A DNA stretch of 64,000 bases, from contig OW804097.1 in the NCBI GenBank assembly GCA_942159475.1, forward strand, positions 38,328,298-38,392,297, written 5' to 3'. The position numbers were made by a program, and so were the translations under genes. Below are positions 34,876-45,745 of the stretch, piece after piece. Every line of letters begins with the position of its first letter. Positions within the stretch are counted from its first letter, which is position 1. The stretch is from Sthenelais limicola. Lineage: Eukaryota; Annelida; Polychaeta; Phyllodocida; Sigalionidae. A model generated the notes under the pieces. It was not told where the DNA came from. It saw nothing but the letters and a program-made list of their open reading frames with translations, and searched no databases.

Positions 34876-37800
34876 TTATTCTTCGAGTTCACGCATAAGC
34901 TGGTTCCAGAAATTTGTGTTCCTCTTCCCTTTACCTTGAGCAACATTGTTATATTCCAGAATTCTAAGATGCATTTTTGCTTCATTGACAAAGGCTTTGA
35001 AAACCATTACATTTTCGTGGAATAATCTCTGCCTATATATATACCATTTCAATGCAGAAAACAACCAATTAATAAAATCTCTCTGAGGGCTCTTACCGCT
35101 GTATCCAAGGAGGATGTTAGTTAAATTCAACTCACTCGGTCTAAAACCTTTAATTAAGGCAGTTCTCTGAAACCAAGATCTTAAGGTTTTCCACAGTAAA
35201 CTCTGGTTGTTGCAGTTAACGAAGAAATGACAAATAGTATCTTCTTCTGGACAGAAATCACATGATATTTTGTTCTTAAATTTGATTTGAGTCAAATACA
35301 CATTACATCCCACCGTTTTATGTATGATCCTATATTGTAACGACTGCCATTTTGGTACATCATAGCTCTTATTCGGTATAACAAATTTCTCTTTCCAGGT
35401 TTTTTCTGAACTAACAAATTTATCCTCTATCAGAAGACTTTCCCAACTATCAAGTTTTTCATAGTCTGGGTTCACCTGCTTTACCAACTCAGCATAAACA
35501 TTCTTGGTTAACAAGTCTTCAACCTTCAGCAATTTGTTGTTGATTTTGAACATAATATACTTTTTCTTTGGTATCACAAAACTTTCCCTTGCCACCATTT
35601 GTAACCATTTTCTGGGGATCGCAGCCACCAGTTTTAATCTATCACTTATATCGCAGTGTATGTTATATTTCACATTTAATTCGTTTACAGACATGATCTT
35701 CTTCTCATCGTTTAACAGGTCACCTATTGTTTCGATACCACTCTCTAACCAATGATCGTTTTGAATCGGTTTTTCTTTCTTTAGAATATTTCTGTTGTTC
35801 CATAATCTTTCTACATAGACTTCAAGACCTGAGACTGGTTCGTTATCATAATAGACCTCATTCCACACTTTAAAAATATCTGTATAGAACACACTTAATG
35901 ATATCTGTGGCATGTTTTTACAGGCAAGTATCTTCCTAATATCTTCTTGATGAAACGCTTCTAATATCCCAACCCATTTATGTTGTTTTCCATACAACAT
36001 TCTCTGAATCCATTTGATTCTGTTTGCTTTTGTTATTTCGTCTACACATCTGACCTTCAGCCCTCCATTTTCATAGCTTTGTTTCATGAAGTCGAAGCTG
36101 ATTTTCACATTTCTCGATCCCCACATCATAACCTTAGTCATCTTGTTTATCTCCTTGACAATGTTCTTATCTAGATGAACAACGGAAATTACATGTTGTA
36201 TTATAGGCAAAATCAATGTATTGTTTACTAATGTTTTACCTCTGAGAGACAAATTTCTTGCCCCCCAGACTCCAACGACACCCCTCATCTTAGCTAACGC
36301 CGACTCATAGTTCTTGCTGGGCTCATTCTCCCTGCAGTAAGGATTAAATATGTGTATCCCCAGGATTTTTATCGAATTCGCCCAATCAATTCCACAGCTC
36401 TTATCGTTATTAAGTGCTTTTTTCTCAATTTTTATACCCTTTGTCTTAGTTAAATTTAGTCTGAGTCCCGACCCTTCCCCAAACTTTCGAATAATATCCA
36501 TTACTTTCCCCATTGAGTCTTCGTCAGCTGTGAAAATAGTGGTGTCGTCAGCATATTGCACTATTTTGTGCTCGATTTTCCCTGTAACAATACCTCTAAC
36601 ACTCTCTTCTTTTCTTATATAATTAGATAGAAACTCAACCGCAATCGTGAACAAATATGGTGATATTGGGTCACCCTGCTTAACACCTTTCTGTACACCA
36701 AAGAAATCCGACATATGCCCATTGTTCGTGAAACATGCTACAGAACCGGATAATAAAGTTTTAACCCAGTCGATAATATATTCGGGGAAATTAAAGGCTG
36801 CCAATGCTCGATACAAAAAGTCCCAATTGATGGAATCATAAGCCTTTTGGAAATCCACAGTGGCTATTCTTCCCCCCTTTCCCTTCATTTTTTGGTAACT
36901 TAAAATGTCATGAATCCTTCTTACCGCGACCCCTATGTATCTATTGGGCATAAAGCCATACTGGTCTTCATCAATAACCTCGCTAATTACTCCTTTGATT
37001 CTCTCAGCAATGACTTTCGAAATGATCTTGTAATCGACATTGAGTAGAGTAATGGGTCTCCAGTTTTTTAAATATCGTATGTCCACATCCTTCTTTGGTA
37101 TCACAGAAATGATGCCCTGATATTGGTCCCAATACATCTTTTTGTTTTTCTCCACCTCCGCTACCATTTTACAAAATATTCCCTTTATATCTGGCCAAAA
37201 GTATCTATAAAATTCGACAGACAATCCATCATGACCAGGGGATTTACCATCATTCATCTGCTTAATTGTAAGCCAGATCTCGTGTTCACTGATCTTTCTT
37301 GACAATCTTTCATGATGTTTTTCATCTATACTGGCATCCATGTTCTGTAAAAATGGTTCGGCGCTCTGACTATCTATTACGTTTCGTTTATATAATTCAC
37401 TATAATACTCCCTACCTTCCTTCACTATCTTAGTAATATCATTGGTTAATTTATTTCCAACAAACATATTATTGATAGACTTCTTTTTCCCATTTTTCCT
37501 TTCGAGCTGTAAAAAGAACTTAGTGGGCCTTTCACCCGCCCTAGCCCAGGTTGCCTTAGCCCTAAATAGTGCTCCCTCAGCTCTAGCTAGCTCACTATCT
37601 TCCAAGGTATTTCTGATGTTTTTCATTTCATCTATCTCTTCATCACTAAGAACATGTATTTGATCCAATTCGGATAATCTGACCTTTAACTCGTTCTCTC
37701 TGTTTCTCTTTATCCTAGCATCCTGAACACTCATTCTTACAGCTAGACTTTTGCATTCGTTCTTTATTATATGCCATCTAAAACTGTCACTGATATTAGT

Positions 37801-38682
37801 TTTTGAGAATTCGTATTCCTTCACTATCTCTCTTACCCCTTCAACATATTCTTCTCTACACAGAAGTTTATTGTTAAATTTCCAATAACCTTTTCCCCTT
37901 CCCCCCTCCCCCCCCGAGCAGACCAGATGTATTTCCTTATGGTCGGAGGATGTATTTATCTTTGAATACGCGTCTAACACCTTCACTCTTAAATTTTCTT
38001 GTATAAAAATATAATCTAATCTCGATGTTTGATGCTTTCTCCTCCATGTGTGACCCGTTACATCAAATTCAGCCATCACATCACATAATTCAAACTCGTT
38101 TAAAAACTCCGACCATTTAACTCTAGCCTTATCTCTCGGATCCCCATCTAACTCCAAATTAAAATCTCCCATGACAATTAGACTGTCATAATCTAGCTCA
38201 TTGAGAACTGCACCCACCTTCGTGAACATATCAATTTGTTTTTTGGCGAAACATGCATTCGGAAAGTATGACGATGTAATACATAACTTCGCTCCGTATA
38301 TTTCTACAACAACACATACAAATCTCCCCTCTTGATCATTTCTATCTTGAATAATATTAACATCCAAGTCTGGGGAGAATAAAATCATTACACCACCCTT
38401 GTTCGACGACCCATGGCTGCAGAATAGCTTGCCAGGCCACTGTCCGCGCCATATGGTCTCCGAGTCCGTGCAGCTATGTGTTTCCTGTAGCGCCACGATA
38501 GTTCTTTTCTTCTCTATTAATTTAGTTAGGACAGCTTTTCTCCTTTTAATCTGGCTCAGACCATTCACATTTAATGATATAAAGCTAAGATTAGTGTTTT
38601 TTTCCTGGTCAATTATCAGCAGGGACGGTATTCCTTGATTTGTTTCCTGCATCGTTGCCGAATCTGTGTTGTTGTCCTCCAT
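34876..38682 (-). CDS. TX ORF2: endonuclease / reverse transcriptase / zinc knuckle
   Basis: The frame encodes 1268 residues, a normal length for L1/Tx1 ORF2. An N-terminal AP-type endonuclease carries SLNVNGL (N40), LQETHS (E67), VMGDFN (D173, N175) and SSDHKE (D247, H248). The RT follows with WRPITLLNVDYKIISK (541-556), ATVDFQKAYDS (D609, D615), GVKQGDPISPYLF (666-678) and QYADDT (Y710-D713). The C-terminus has a zinc knuckle with C1141, C1144, H1152 and C1157. The style (KQGDP-SP-LF, QYADD, C-terminal CCHC) is that of the L1/Tx1 group; many Tx1-group elements use specific target repeats. The Met start lies 47 bp after the ORF1 stop, so ORF2 is probably expressed from a bicistronic RNA. Confidence 0.95.
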   Translation of the reverse strand: MEDNNTDSATMQETNQGIPSLLIIDQEKNTNLSFISLNVNGLSQIKRRKAVLTKLIEKKRTIVALQETHSCTDSETIWRGQWPGKLFCSHGSSNKGGVMILFSPDLDVNIIQDRNDQEGRFVCVVVEIYGAKLCITSSYFPNACFAKKQIDMFTKVGAVLNELDYDSLIVMGDFNLELDGDPRDKARVKWSEFLNEFELCDVMAEFDVTGHTWRRKHQTSRLDYIFIQENLRVKVLDAYSKINTSSDHKEIHLVCSGGEGGRGKGYWKFNNKLLCREEYVEGVREIVKEYEFSKTNISDSFRWHIIKNECKSLAVRMSVQDARIKRNRENELKVRLSELDQIHVLSDEEIDEMKNIRNTLEDSELARAEGALFRAKATWARAGERPTKFFLQLERKNGKKKSINNMFVGNKLTNDITKIVKEGREYYSELYKRNVIDSQSAEPFLQNMDASIDEKHHERLSRKISEHEIWLTIKQMNDGKSPGHDGLSVEFYRYFWPDIKGIFCKMVAEVEKNKKMYWDQYQGIISVIPKKDVDIRYLKNWRPITLLNVDYKIISKVIAERIKGVISEVIDEDQYGFMPNRYIGVAVRRIHDILSYQKMKGKGGRIATVDFQKAYDSINWDFLYRALAAFNFPEYIIDWVKTLLSGSVACFTNNGHMSDFFGVQKGVKQGDPISPYLFTIAVEFLSNYIRKEESVRGIVTGKIEHKIVQYADDTTIFTADEDSMGKVMDIIRKFGEGSGLRLNLTKTKGIKIEKKALNNDKSCGIDWANSIKILGIHIFNPYCRENEPSKNYESALAKMRGVVGVWGARNLSLRGKTLVNNTLILPIIQHVISVVHLDKNIVKEINKMTKVMMWGSRNVKISFDFMKQSYENGGLKVRCVDEITKANRIKWIQRMLYGKQHKWVGILEAFHQEDIRKILACKNMPQISLSVFYTDIFKVWNEVYYDNEPVSGLEVYVERLWNNRNILKKEKPIQNDHWLESGIETIGDLLNDEKKIMSVNELNVKYNIHCDISDRLKLVAAIPRKWLQMVARESFVIPKKKYIMFKINNKLLKVEDLLTKNVYAELVKQVNPDYEKLDSWESLLIEDKFVSSEKTWKEKFVIPNKSYDVPKWQSLQYRIIHKTVGCNVYLTQIKFKNKISCDFCPEEDTICHFFVNCNNQSLLWKTLRSWFQRTALIKGFRPSELNLTNILLGYSGKSPQRDFINWLFSALKWYIYRQRLFHENVMVFKAFVNEAKMHLRILEYNNVAQGKGKRNTNFWNQLMRELEE

Positions 38683-38729
38683 CTTGGATTTTGTTCAGAG
38701 AGAGGCTCAGCTCGGCAATGTTCCGTTCA

Positions 38730-40448
38730 CTAAACTTTCGCGGTCTTGTTCTTGGCCGTTCTTGACGTTTTTATGGACTCTCTGAGTTTGGTCCACTGGG
38801 CACCCATGATATTACCCTCCTGGGGCCATTTGCTTTTATCGAAAATATCAGGGTTTTTCAGCCCAATTCCGACACCCCAAATGCTATCTGTAGGAGACGC
38901 CTCGGCCAAAGCCTTGTCACCTGTGCTCATTAGGTAATCCACCACATGTATGTTGGCTTTTGCCTTGGCTCTCAGGCCTTCCTCAACAATAGTGTTGATT
39001 CTTGCAAACCACTCCCTATAGACTCTTGACCCTGCGTTCCTTTCCGAGTTGAGTGTCTTTTTAAGCATACCCACGTCATGTAGGTCGAGAGTTGCTCTAG
39101 CCCTAGTCGGATCCTCTGTTGCTTTGAGGCACGAGTATGTAAGATACTGTTCCATCGATGAGAACTGTACACCATTCAAACTGAACTCAGCTATATAATG
39201 ATTGGACAAAGGGGAATCATGTCCAAAAAATGCAAATATTTCCGCATTTTCCACTTTTGAATGCGCCACTGGACTTAACTCCTTGGGTAACAGATCCAGC
39301 CTATCATGTGGGATCACCTGGGCATATTGCCCCTCTCCTAGATAGATATTTCCTTCATGTTGCATGGCTTTACCATATGTTCCTAGTTTTCTAGCTTGTC
39401 TCACAATAAACTCAGCTCGTGCTACCCTTTCTCTTAGCACCTTCGGTAGATCCCTTTTGATCCACACTTTCTGGGGTCCCACCCCGTCAAAATACAAGTT
39501 TTTCAGATCAAATCTCCTCTCATAGAGGTCCTCTGCTTGCCACGTTTCTTTGAAAACCAGCCTCACATTGTATCCCACACGATAGTATCTTAGGCCTTGT
39601 GGTACTCCTATGCCTTCGTAGATTTTCTCCATAACCTTCGGCAGATACCTTTTATCTTCCTCCGATGTTTTTCTGAGGATCCCTTCCATCACAAGATAGT
39701 TTTTCAGAGCCTCTTTATCCTTCTGAAGCCTGTCATATTCAGTTTTCTCGGCCTCTTCAGCCATTCTCATGAACGCTGCGTCCTCTTTGCATACCATGGT
39801 TTGCTTTATCCTCTTAATTTCCTCCTCCTGCCTTTGTATTATTCCATCCTGTTTCTCTACTCGTTTCTTTAGGGCATCATATACCACTGATTTCTTTTGC
39901 CCCTCTTCCTTGATTACTTTAACATCATTCCTAACCTCTTTCAGCACCGATGTTTGGGCTCTAATCACTGTCGCATGCTTTTTGATGGAGTTCCTGTTTT
40001 TCGACACACCTTTAATCTCCGTCAGACATTCAGAGATTTTAGTGTTCATACTTAGCATTAGTTCTCTCATTGACAATGCCTCCTCTTCTTCATTTTGAGG
40101 TAGATTCTTGACCTGTTGTATTTCCAAGTCCTCGTCCTCCCAGCCATGGTCCATCTCCTCCTGGCCTTCATCCTCCTCCTGTGAGTCACTCGACTCTGAG
40201 AGCTCGAGTAAATCTTTTTTTGTATCACCCATTTCTTTTTTCTTCCTAGCCTTTTTATCCGGGCTTATCTCGCTAGATTCGTCTGCTCTGTTCCTCTTTT
40301 TGGACAGTGGTTCAACCGACATGTGTCCGTTTGTTGAATTCTCCAAGTTCGAGGGCACTCGAGCAAGGTCAAGGTTGTTTCTATTTATTTTCCTAGCTCT
40401 CGCAAGTTTTGCTGTTCTGACACTTCGGGCTCTGATCTTATTCCTCAT
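38730..40448 (-). CDS. TX ORF1: coiled coil, nucleic-acid-binding region and C-terminal NADAR domain
   Basis: This 572-residue intact frame lies just upstream of ORF2. The N-terminus is highly basic, then acidic and Ser-rich (about 80-110). A predicted coiled coil spans about 125-250. A region of about 255-395 with RYYRVGYNVRLVFKET and VWIKRDLP resembles the compact RNA-binding part of L1-type ORF1. The C-terminus (about 403-560) is a NADAR/YbiA (DUF1768) domain: PLSNHY (N416), SSMEQY (E433), a REW tryptophan (W480), LMSTGDKALAEASP (501-519), SIWGVG (W524) and a closing N-x2-G with WTKLRES. Known NADAR proteins cleave N-glycosidic bonds and some reverse guanine ADP-ribosylation. Activity here is inferred from motifs only. 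Confidence 0.85.
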   Translation of the reverse strand: MRNKIRARSVRTAKLARARKINRNNLDLARVPSNLENSTNGHMSVEPLSKKRNRADESSEISPDKKARKKKEMGDTKKDLLELSESSDSQEEDEGQEEMDHGWEDEDLEIQQVKNLPQNEEEEALSMRELMLSMNTKISECLTEIKGVSKNRNSIKKHATVIRAQTSVLKEVRNDVKVIKEEGQKKSVVYDALKKRVEKQDGIIQRQEEEIKRIKQTMVCKEDAAFMRMAEEAEKTEYDRLQKDKEALKNYLVMEGILRKTSEEDKRYLPKVMEKIYEGIGVPQGLRYYRVGYNVRLVFKETWQAEDLYERRFDLKNLYFDGVGPQKVWIKRDLPKVLRERVARAEFIVRQARKLGTYGKAMQHEGNIYLGEGQYAQVIPHDRLDLLPKELSPVAHSKVENAEIFAFFGHDSPLSNHYIAEFSLNGVQFSSMEQYLTYSCLKATEDPTRARATLDLHDVGMLKKTLNSERNAGSRVYREWFARINTIVEEGLRAKAKANIHVVDYLMSTGDKALAEASPTDSIWGVGIGLKNPDIFDKSKWPQEGNIMGAQWTKLRESIKTSRTAKNKTAKV

Positions 40449-41220
40449 TTATACTCTGTTCATTACATATGTATTCACAACAAAAGTTCTTTTTCAGGTC
40501 TTTCAAATGTCTGAAGTCACTAAAACCCACCAGAATATTCTTTCCTCCAGCGTACTCTGAATCTGCTCGACTCGGCGTGGCGATAATGGAGGTATATCCT
40601 ATGGTATCAGTCTATTTTTCCTTTTATCTTCCAACTCTCTGCTCTCTTCGTAATTCTGCTATCAACACTATTTTGGTGAGTCCGTACCATTTACGTTAGT
40701 CCTATGTGGCTATATCGTAATTGTCTCTACTGCCCCTCAATGATTCTGAATATCCTCCAGGGTTCCTCCTGGGCAATGGCCGCTGACCACGCTAGCTTTG
40801 GCGGGCTTTCGGCCCAGAAATATCCGACTGATTTTCTATCAATTACTGATCGTCTCTGACTGTCTTTCACGTCCAAATAGCTCTCTATATCTTTATCGAT
40901 GTCTGTGCCAATTCATTGGTCACTGTACCCTCCGGATCTGAAAAAAAAGAAAGAATTCTGGCGAGCGCCGAAACACCCCGTTCTATCTCCTCAGATCTCA
41001 ACCGGAAGTTTTCTGCCTTCACCAATCTTCTCAAATTACCCAAAGTTAAGACAAAAATGAGGTTAGAAATTCAGTTTAACATAACCATACAGATTGTTTG
41101 AATCAAGGCAATACCAAATATACTCAGATATGTCTAGTATTTACCATTTTTCAGTCTTATTTAGCAGTTTCTATTGAATGTGTAGGGCGATCGATTGTAC
41201 ATTTTTTAAAGATCTGACCC

Positions 41221-41987
41221 TAATATTCTATGGCCATTTTCATAACCAGTTATGTAACCTTTCATCTTGGGGTGGGGAGCGGATAAAATAGGGCATAGGT
41301 TTGTTAGTAGGGTATAGATTAAAAAAGAAAAGAAAATTGATTAAACAAACATTTTTTTGGAACATCCAACTGCTGATGTCTGAGTATTGGGGTCGATTCA
41401 TGTGCGAGTTAGATCATATATGTTCTATTCTACCAGTTCTTTTAATAGTCATATATTACAATCTCCCATCTTTTCCTGAACAAATGTTATATAATTGATA
41501 TTTTAGGCGAGATTTCGAGAGATCTCGTCTCGTTTTTAAGATTTTTCTTTTTGTTTTTACCTTTTCCCCCTGATTTTTTGTTATCAAAAATATTTTAAAA
41601 AATAAGTGAATATTCTGGGCACATTGAGACCTACTTCACCAAGGCACCATGAAAGGAAACTGTGGCATTATGCCGCCAGACGAAAATGCATATTTTCATA
41701 TACTACTACCACCCATAAAATTGATAAAAATCGGTATTTTTGCCACATCGCGATGTGACGCGACATTCGTATTATCTTTGAAAATAATCTAAATATATTT
41801 GATATTATGTTTGAATATTAAATATGATACAGTGAAAACGTAATTAATACGTCATTATAATTGTTGTGTATGAAAATATTTTTTCCTGTTACATTATGTG
41901 TGAGACGGGATGCAACAGGGTTGCTTTCCCACCTTCCTACAGCTCTGGGTAATCACTCACCTGGTACTTGCAAGCAATATATATAAT
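41221..41987. other. Unassigned intronic DNA
   Basis: AT-rich sequence in which I see no exon, terminal repeat or RNA gene. Confidence 0.35.
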
Positions 41988-42069
41988 GGGTCAGATTTTA
42001 AGAAAATGTACAATTGGCCTTCACCAATTCTCTCAAATAACCCAAATTTACGACGAAAATCAGGTTCAA

Positions 42070-44120
42070 CAAGGTTCCCACAGAACATGTGGATTCAAAT
42101 TCCATGACTTTTCCATGACTTTCCATGACCATGAATGAAAAATTCAATGACCCTCAATAATCAGAGCAAAGCTGTCTGATCCACCCATTTCTGGTAGGAG
42201 GTAGGAGAGGGGAATGAGATAAGGCACAAATACAGAGCTGCCAACCTGTGGAAATTCCAAATCCAAGTCTGTCACATGAAGCTGAGTGTGCCCAAGTTCT
42301 GTAGCCTCTAGGGGGGTCTGGGGGCATGCTCCCCCAGGAAATTTTTAAAAAAATTAGGAGTCAAATGGTGCATTCTGGGAGTAATTTTAACTCATAATTG
42401 ACTTCTTGAAATGTGAGGATTTCACACAGTATATAAAGTTCAATATTCTTTTTAATTTTTGGCAAGTGATGGGTACCTGAACATGAATTACCAGGTATAT
42501 ATATGTATAGGGCCTAAATATGCACACAGGTGCAATAGTAAATAGAGCTATCAGATTAATATTTTTAGATCAAAATTCATCAACAATTGAGATGAATAGC
42601 AGTTCAGTCTCTAGTATAAAGCAGATTTTGCCCAGCATTCTGCCTGGCAACATATCTAGTGATAAGCTTAACCACAAGGCTGTCCTGCATCCTCCTCCTT
42701 GTGGGGCTCTCTACCCCCAGCCAGGGTGGATATGTTGAGCTTCATAGGCAATGTTATAGGAGATTGAGAGCAGAGCAATGCATGCTCATAAACTATTATT
42801 ACTGTTATTTCTAAGGATGTACTATTTGGAAAAAATAATCTGCATTCAAACAGTCAAATTCAAATAGAAATTGCTAAAAACATTATTGTTGCCTTCCCAA
42901 CCCATACATAAAGAGCTTTCCTGAAGGCAAAGCCCTGTCCAGAAGGAGTAATGAGGAGTTAATGGGAAACACCTAGTCCCTAAAAGTTAGGGTGTCATTA
43001 GGGGTTTGTCTCATAGACTGACTTCAAGGAAGGGGGCAGGGCATTTTGGGGGTAAAATTGGCAAAAGAAAATCTAAATTTACATTTTCTTTTGTGAAGAG
43101 TTTTCATTGATTCAGTTTCTTATCCTGAATGAAATGTATGGTTGTAAAAAATGATGAATTTTGAAAATGATTGCTTTAGGATTGTTTCCATAGTGACCCA
43201 CCTTGATTATTTCATCATTTAAATGTAAATACTTAATGATTTGGTAATGCTGGAAAAAACAATATTTTCAAATGTCTTTGCACAATATTCAAATGTATGT
43301 AGACATGGCGAAACCTGCCGGACTACGGTCCTTGACCGTTGAAAGACATGTGGGACCGATGAAACTTTAGTATCACCGGTCCGACTGTCTGGTGAAAAAT
43401 TTGTAGGAAACAATGGATAAACATTTGAAGGACTGGCGAAAACTATTGAGGTCCGGTGAAAGATCCCTTTCACCGGTCCGACTGTCCGGTGAAAGTTCTA
43501 AAGTTTTTGCCATGTCTGTGTATGTAGGCAAAAATCAAATTAAATAGAAATATGTCTAATGGTTTATTTACCATATGATGAAAAGGTGATTAAAAGGGAG
43601 GGAAGAGAATAGGGGTTCTATATTTTTAAGACCCCGAGTGATATAATAATTAAGGAGTATATAACAACAGGTATAACAGGGAACTATATTTAAATGGTTG
43701 ATTCATGAAGTGGGAGACAGGGGTTGTCATTCTAAATTTCACAAAATTTCCACAAAATCGTAGTTTGTGTCATACAGATTGTAGCATCGTATTCTGATGC
43801 TGAAATCGTAGAAGTTGGCAGCACTGCAAATGAGGTGCTAGGCAAAAATCTGGAGACACAAATTCAAGGCCAAAACAGCCTTCCAAGGAGGAATGGTGAA
43901 TAAGTCAAAATGGTGGAAGAGTGGCCACTGGACAAATGTCATGCTGAACAAAATATACAATTTGTTGGTGGTATTATGGAGAATTTAAATTTTAACATTC
44001 AGATTTTCATTTTCCATGACTTTCCATGACCTGCCCAGAATTCCATGACTTTCCAGGCCTGGAAATCCAAATCACTAATTCCATGACTTTCCATGACTTT
44101 CCATGACTGTGGGAACCTTG
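42070..44120. mobile_element. 2.05-kb TIR transposon with TTCCATGACTTTCC subterminal repeats
   Basis: The inverted ends CAAGGTTCCCACAG / CTGTGGGAACCTTG are flanked by the 5-bp duplication TTCAA (42065-42069 and 44121-44125). The site is confirmed by intact MITE-A copies, which read GGTTCAAAATACAG. Both subterminal regions carry several TTCCATGACTTTCCATGACC units. No transposase frame is visible. The ends are hAT-like in style, but the 5-bp duplication leaves the superfamily open. Confidence 0.85.
43300..43518. mobile_element. Nested 219-bp palindromic MITE
   Basis: It starts TAGACATGGCGAAAC and ends GTTTTTGCCATGTCTG. TGTATG is repeated on both flanks (43294-43299 and 43519-43524). Inside are several direct and inverted CACCGGTCCGACTGTC units. 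It lies within the 42070-44120 transposon. Confidence 0.65.
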
Positions 44121-44278
44121 TTCAAAATAAAGTTCAACATAACTAGACAGATTTATTGAATGAATACAATACAGAATACACTCAGATTTACTCAGTATTT
44201 ATCATTTTTCACTCATATTTAGCAGAATTTGAGAGATGTGTAGAAATGTAGATTGTACATTTTCTGAAAATCTGATCC

Positions 44279-45417
44279 ATATACAGAAGGAGTAGAAACG
44301 GCACACTGCTTTAAGCAGCAGATGTGTGACAGGTAGTTGTTGTTGTAATGTTTTTATTCTTTCATTCAGATAGGTACATCTAGATGTTTCCATCTATTTT
44401 CGTTTGTATCCTATACATGACTTGCCATTATACATTTTCTACACAACAATTACGTACATTTATGTCCATAGTTATCAGGATAGGATAGGGGGATTATACT
44501 GTGATCGTTGAAGAGTTCCATTAAGGCGAAATGGATTTATAAGACATTGGTTTGACATTACATTGATTGCAACAACTTGTACCCAGTTGTTAATGTTTGC
44601 AGTTACAATAGGGTGGTTGTAAATATCGTAAGTTACAATAGGGGGTTTGTAACAGAGATTGGGCTAAGTTCTATAACAAATAATTCTGACCATGCAAACA
44701 AAAAATATGGGTCATGCCAGGGAGGTATATACTTCCCTGATCATGCCCAATAATCCGGAGAGAGAATTGAATCAAGGACGTTGTAAAATTCAGGACTCCT
44801 CTTTGAGTTGTCTTGAATCTTTATTTTAGGTTCTGATGCTGGTCACTCTGGCCTTGTATCCAACTCATTTAATTATTGTTAACCTGTGGCTGATTGGATC
44901 CTTTATCTATCAAGGTAATTAATTGGTCCCGTCAGGAAAAGCCAATCAGCCAAGGCCCTGTGTAATTGCTGTAATCTGTCTAGTATATAAGCAATAAAAT
45001 GATTATAGCCGGTATCTTCTACTTGGTTCGTTTCTGGCTTTGAAACATATTTCTCTGTGTGTTGTGTTGATTCATTTCTCGCTCAACTGCTGACCCTAAA
45101 TTTACATTGAAGAATGACCCTGAATGCTTCAATATATTACAAAGTTTGAAGTATATCATGCCTCCTTGATTATATAGATAGGATATAATAAAATATGAAA
45201 CCTGTTGTAACTGGTAAGTATAAATGAATCTCAACTAATTCACCTCTCGGAAAAATAGTCATTTTCATCTCTTAATTTTAGTCTGAATATATTTTTTAAA
45301 CATCACTTAAATTTCATCCCATTTCTTCCCATCAACTCAATATTAACGTCTGGTATGGGTCTGGTAACCGGTAGGCTTATAGTGGAGATTTAAAATTGTT
45401 ATTTTGATAATATTTTA
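44279..45417. other. Unassigned intronic DNA
   Basis: Contains a lone GGGAGGTATATACTTCCCT palindrome near 44718 that resembles the ends of the 45425-45611 MITE. Otherwise no gene or element was recognised. Confidence 0.35.
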
Positions 45418-45424
45418 CTAAATG

Positions 45425-45611
45425 CTGGGAGGTATATACAAGGGAGCTCTTCCCTGGTAAAGGGCAATCAAACTACATGGGCTATATGTGGTACTATTGC
45501 CGATACAATACTGCAGTGTCACCTGGCATGCAGTGGTTAAATTAAGTCCCAGTTGCGAATATTTTGGTTCAGTCAATGAGTAGTTGCTACTCCCTTGTAT
45601 ATACCTCCCTG
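45425..45611. mobile_element. 187-bp hAT-like MITE
   Basis: The inverted ends CTGGGAGGTATATACAAGGG and its near reverse complement ending CTTGTATATACCTCCCTG are flanked by the direct repeat CTAAATG (45418-45424 and 45612-45618). Short, non-coding, with C-(A/T)-GGG ends and a 7- to 8-bp duplication. Confidence 0.75.
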
Positions 45612-45745
45612 CTAAATGTAACATAACTTGATAAGTAAAACAAGGTTTATGATGAGTATACTTATCTCGATGTGAAGAGAATATTTAAATCAGGATAAAT
45701 CAGGATTAAAAACATGTCCAAAAAAATAATAATATTAAACTGTAC

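Larger units (their letters stand above)
34637..41014 (-). mobile_element. Full-length Tx1/L1-like non-LTR retrotransposon (element TX)
   Basis: About 6.4 kb on the minus strand: a 5' UTR of about 0.57 kb (41014-40449), ORF1 (40448-38730), a 47-bp gap, ORF2 (38682-34876), a short 3' UTR and a poly-A tail (poly-T from 34637). A 15-bp target duplication GCCTTCACCAATCTT flanks it at 34623-34637 and 41015-41029; the edge is ambiguous by one or two T. Both ORFs are uninterrupted, so the copy is young and possibly competent. The target is the interior of MITE-A copy 14. Confidence 0.93.
34594..41220 (+). mobile_element. MITE-A copy 14, split by the full-length Tx1-like element
   Basis: The left part 34594-34636 (starting GGGTGGAATTGCCAGAAAAT) and the right part 41015-41220 (ending AAAGATCTGACCC) together make one MITE-A copy. 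The retrotransposon at 34637-41014 interrupts it, and the sequence GCCTTCACCAATCTT is duplicated. Confidence 0.88.
41988..44278 (+). mobile_element. MITE-A copy 15, split by a TIR transposon
   Basis: The left part 41988-42069 and the right part 44121-44278 join into one MITE-A copy (ends GGGTCAGATTTTAAGAAAAT and TTTTCTGAAAATCTGATCC). The intruder at 42070-44120 duplicates TTCAA of the MITE interior. Confidence 0.88.
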
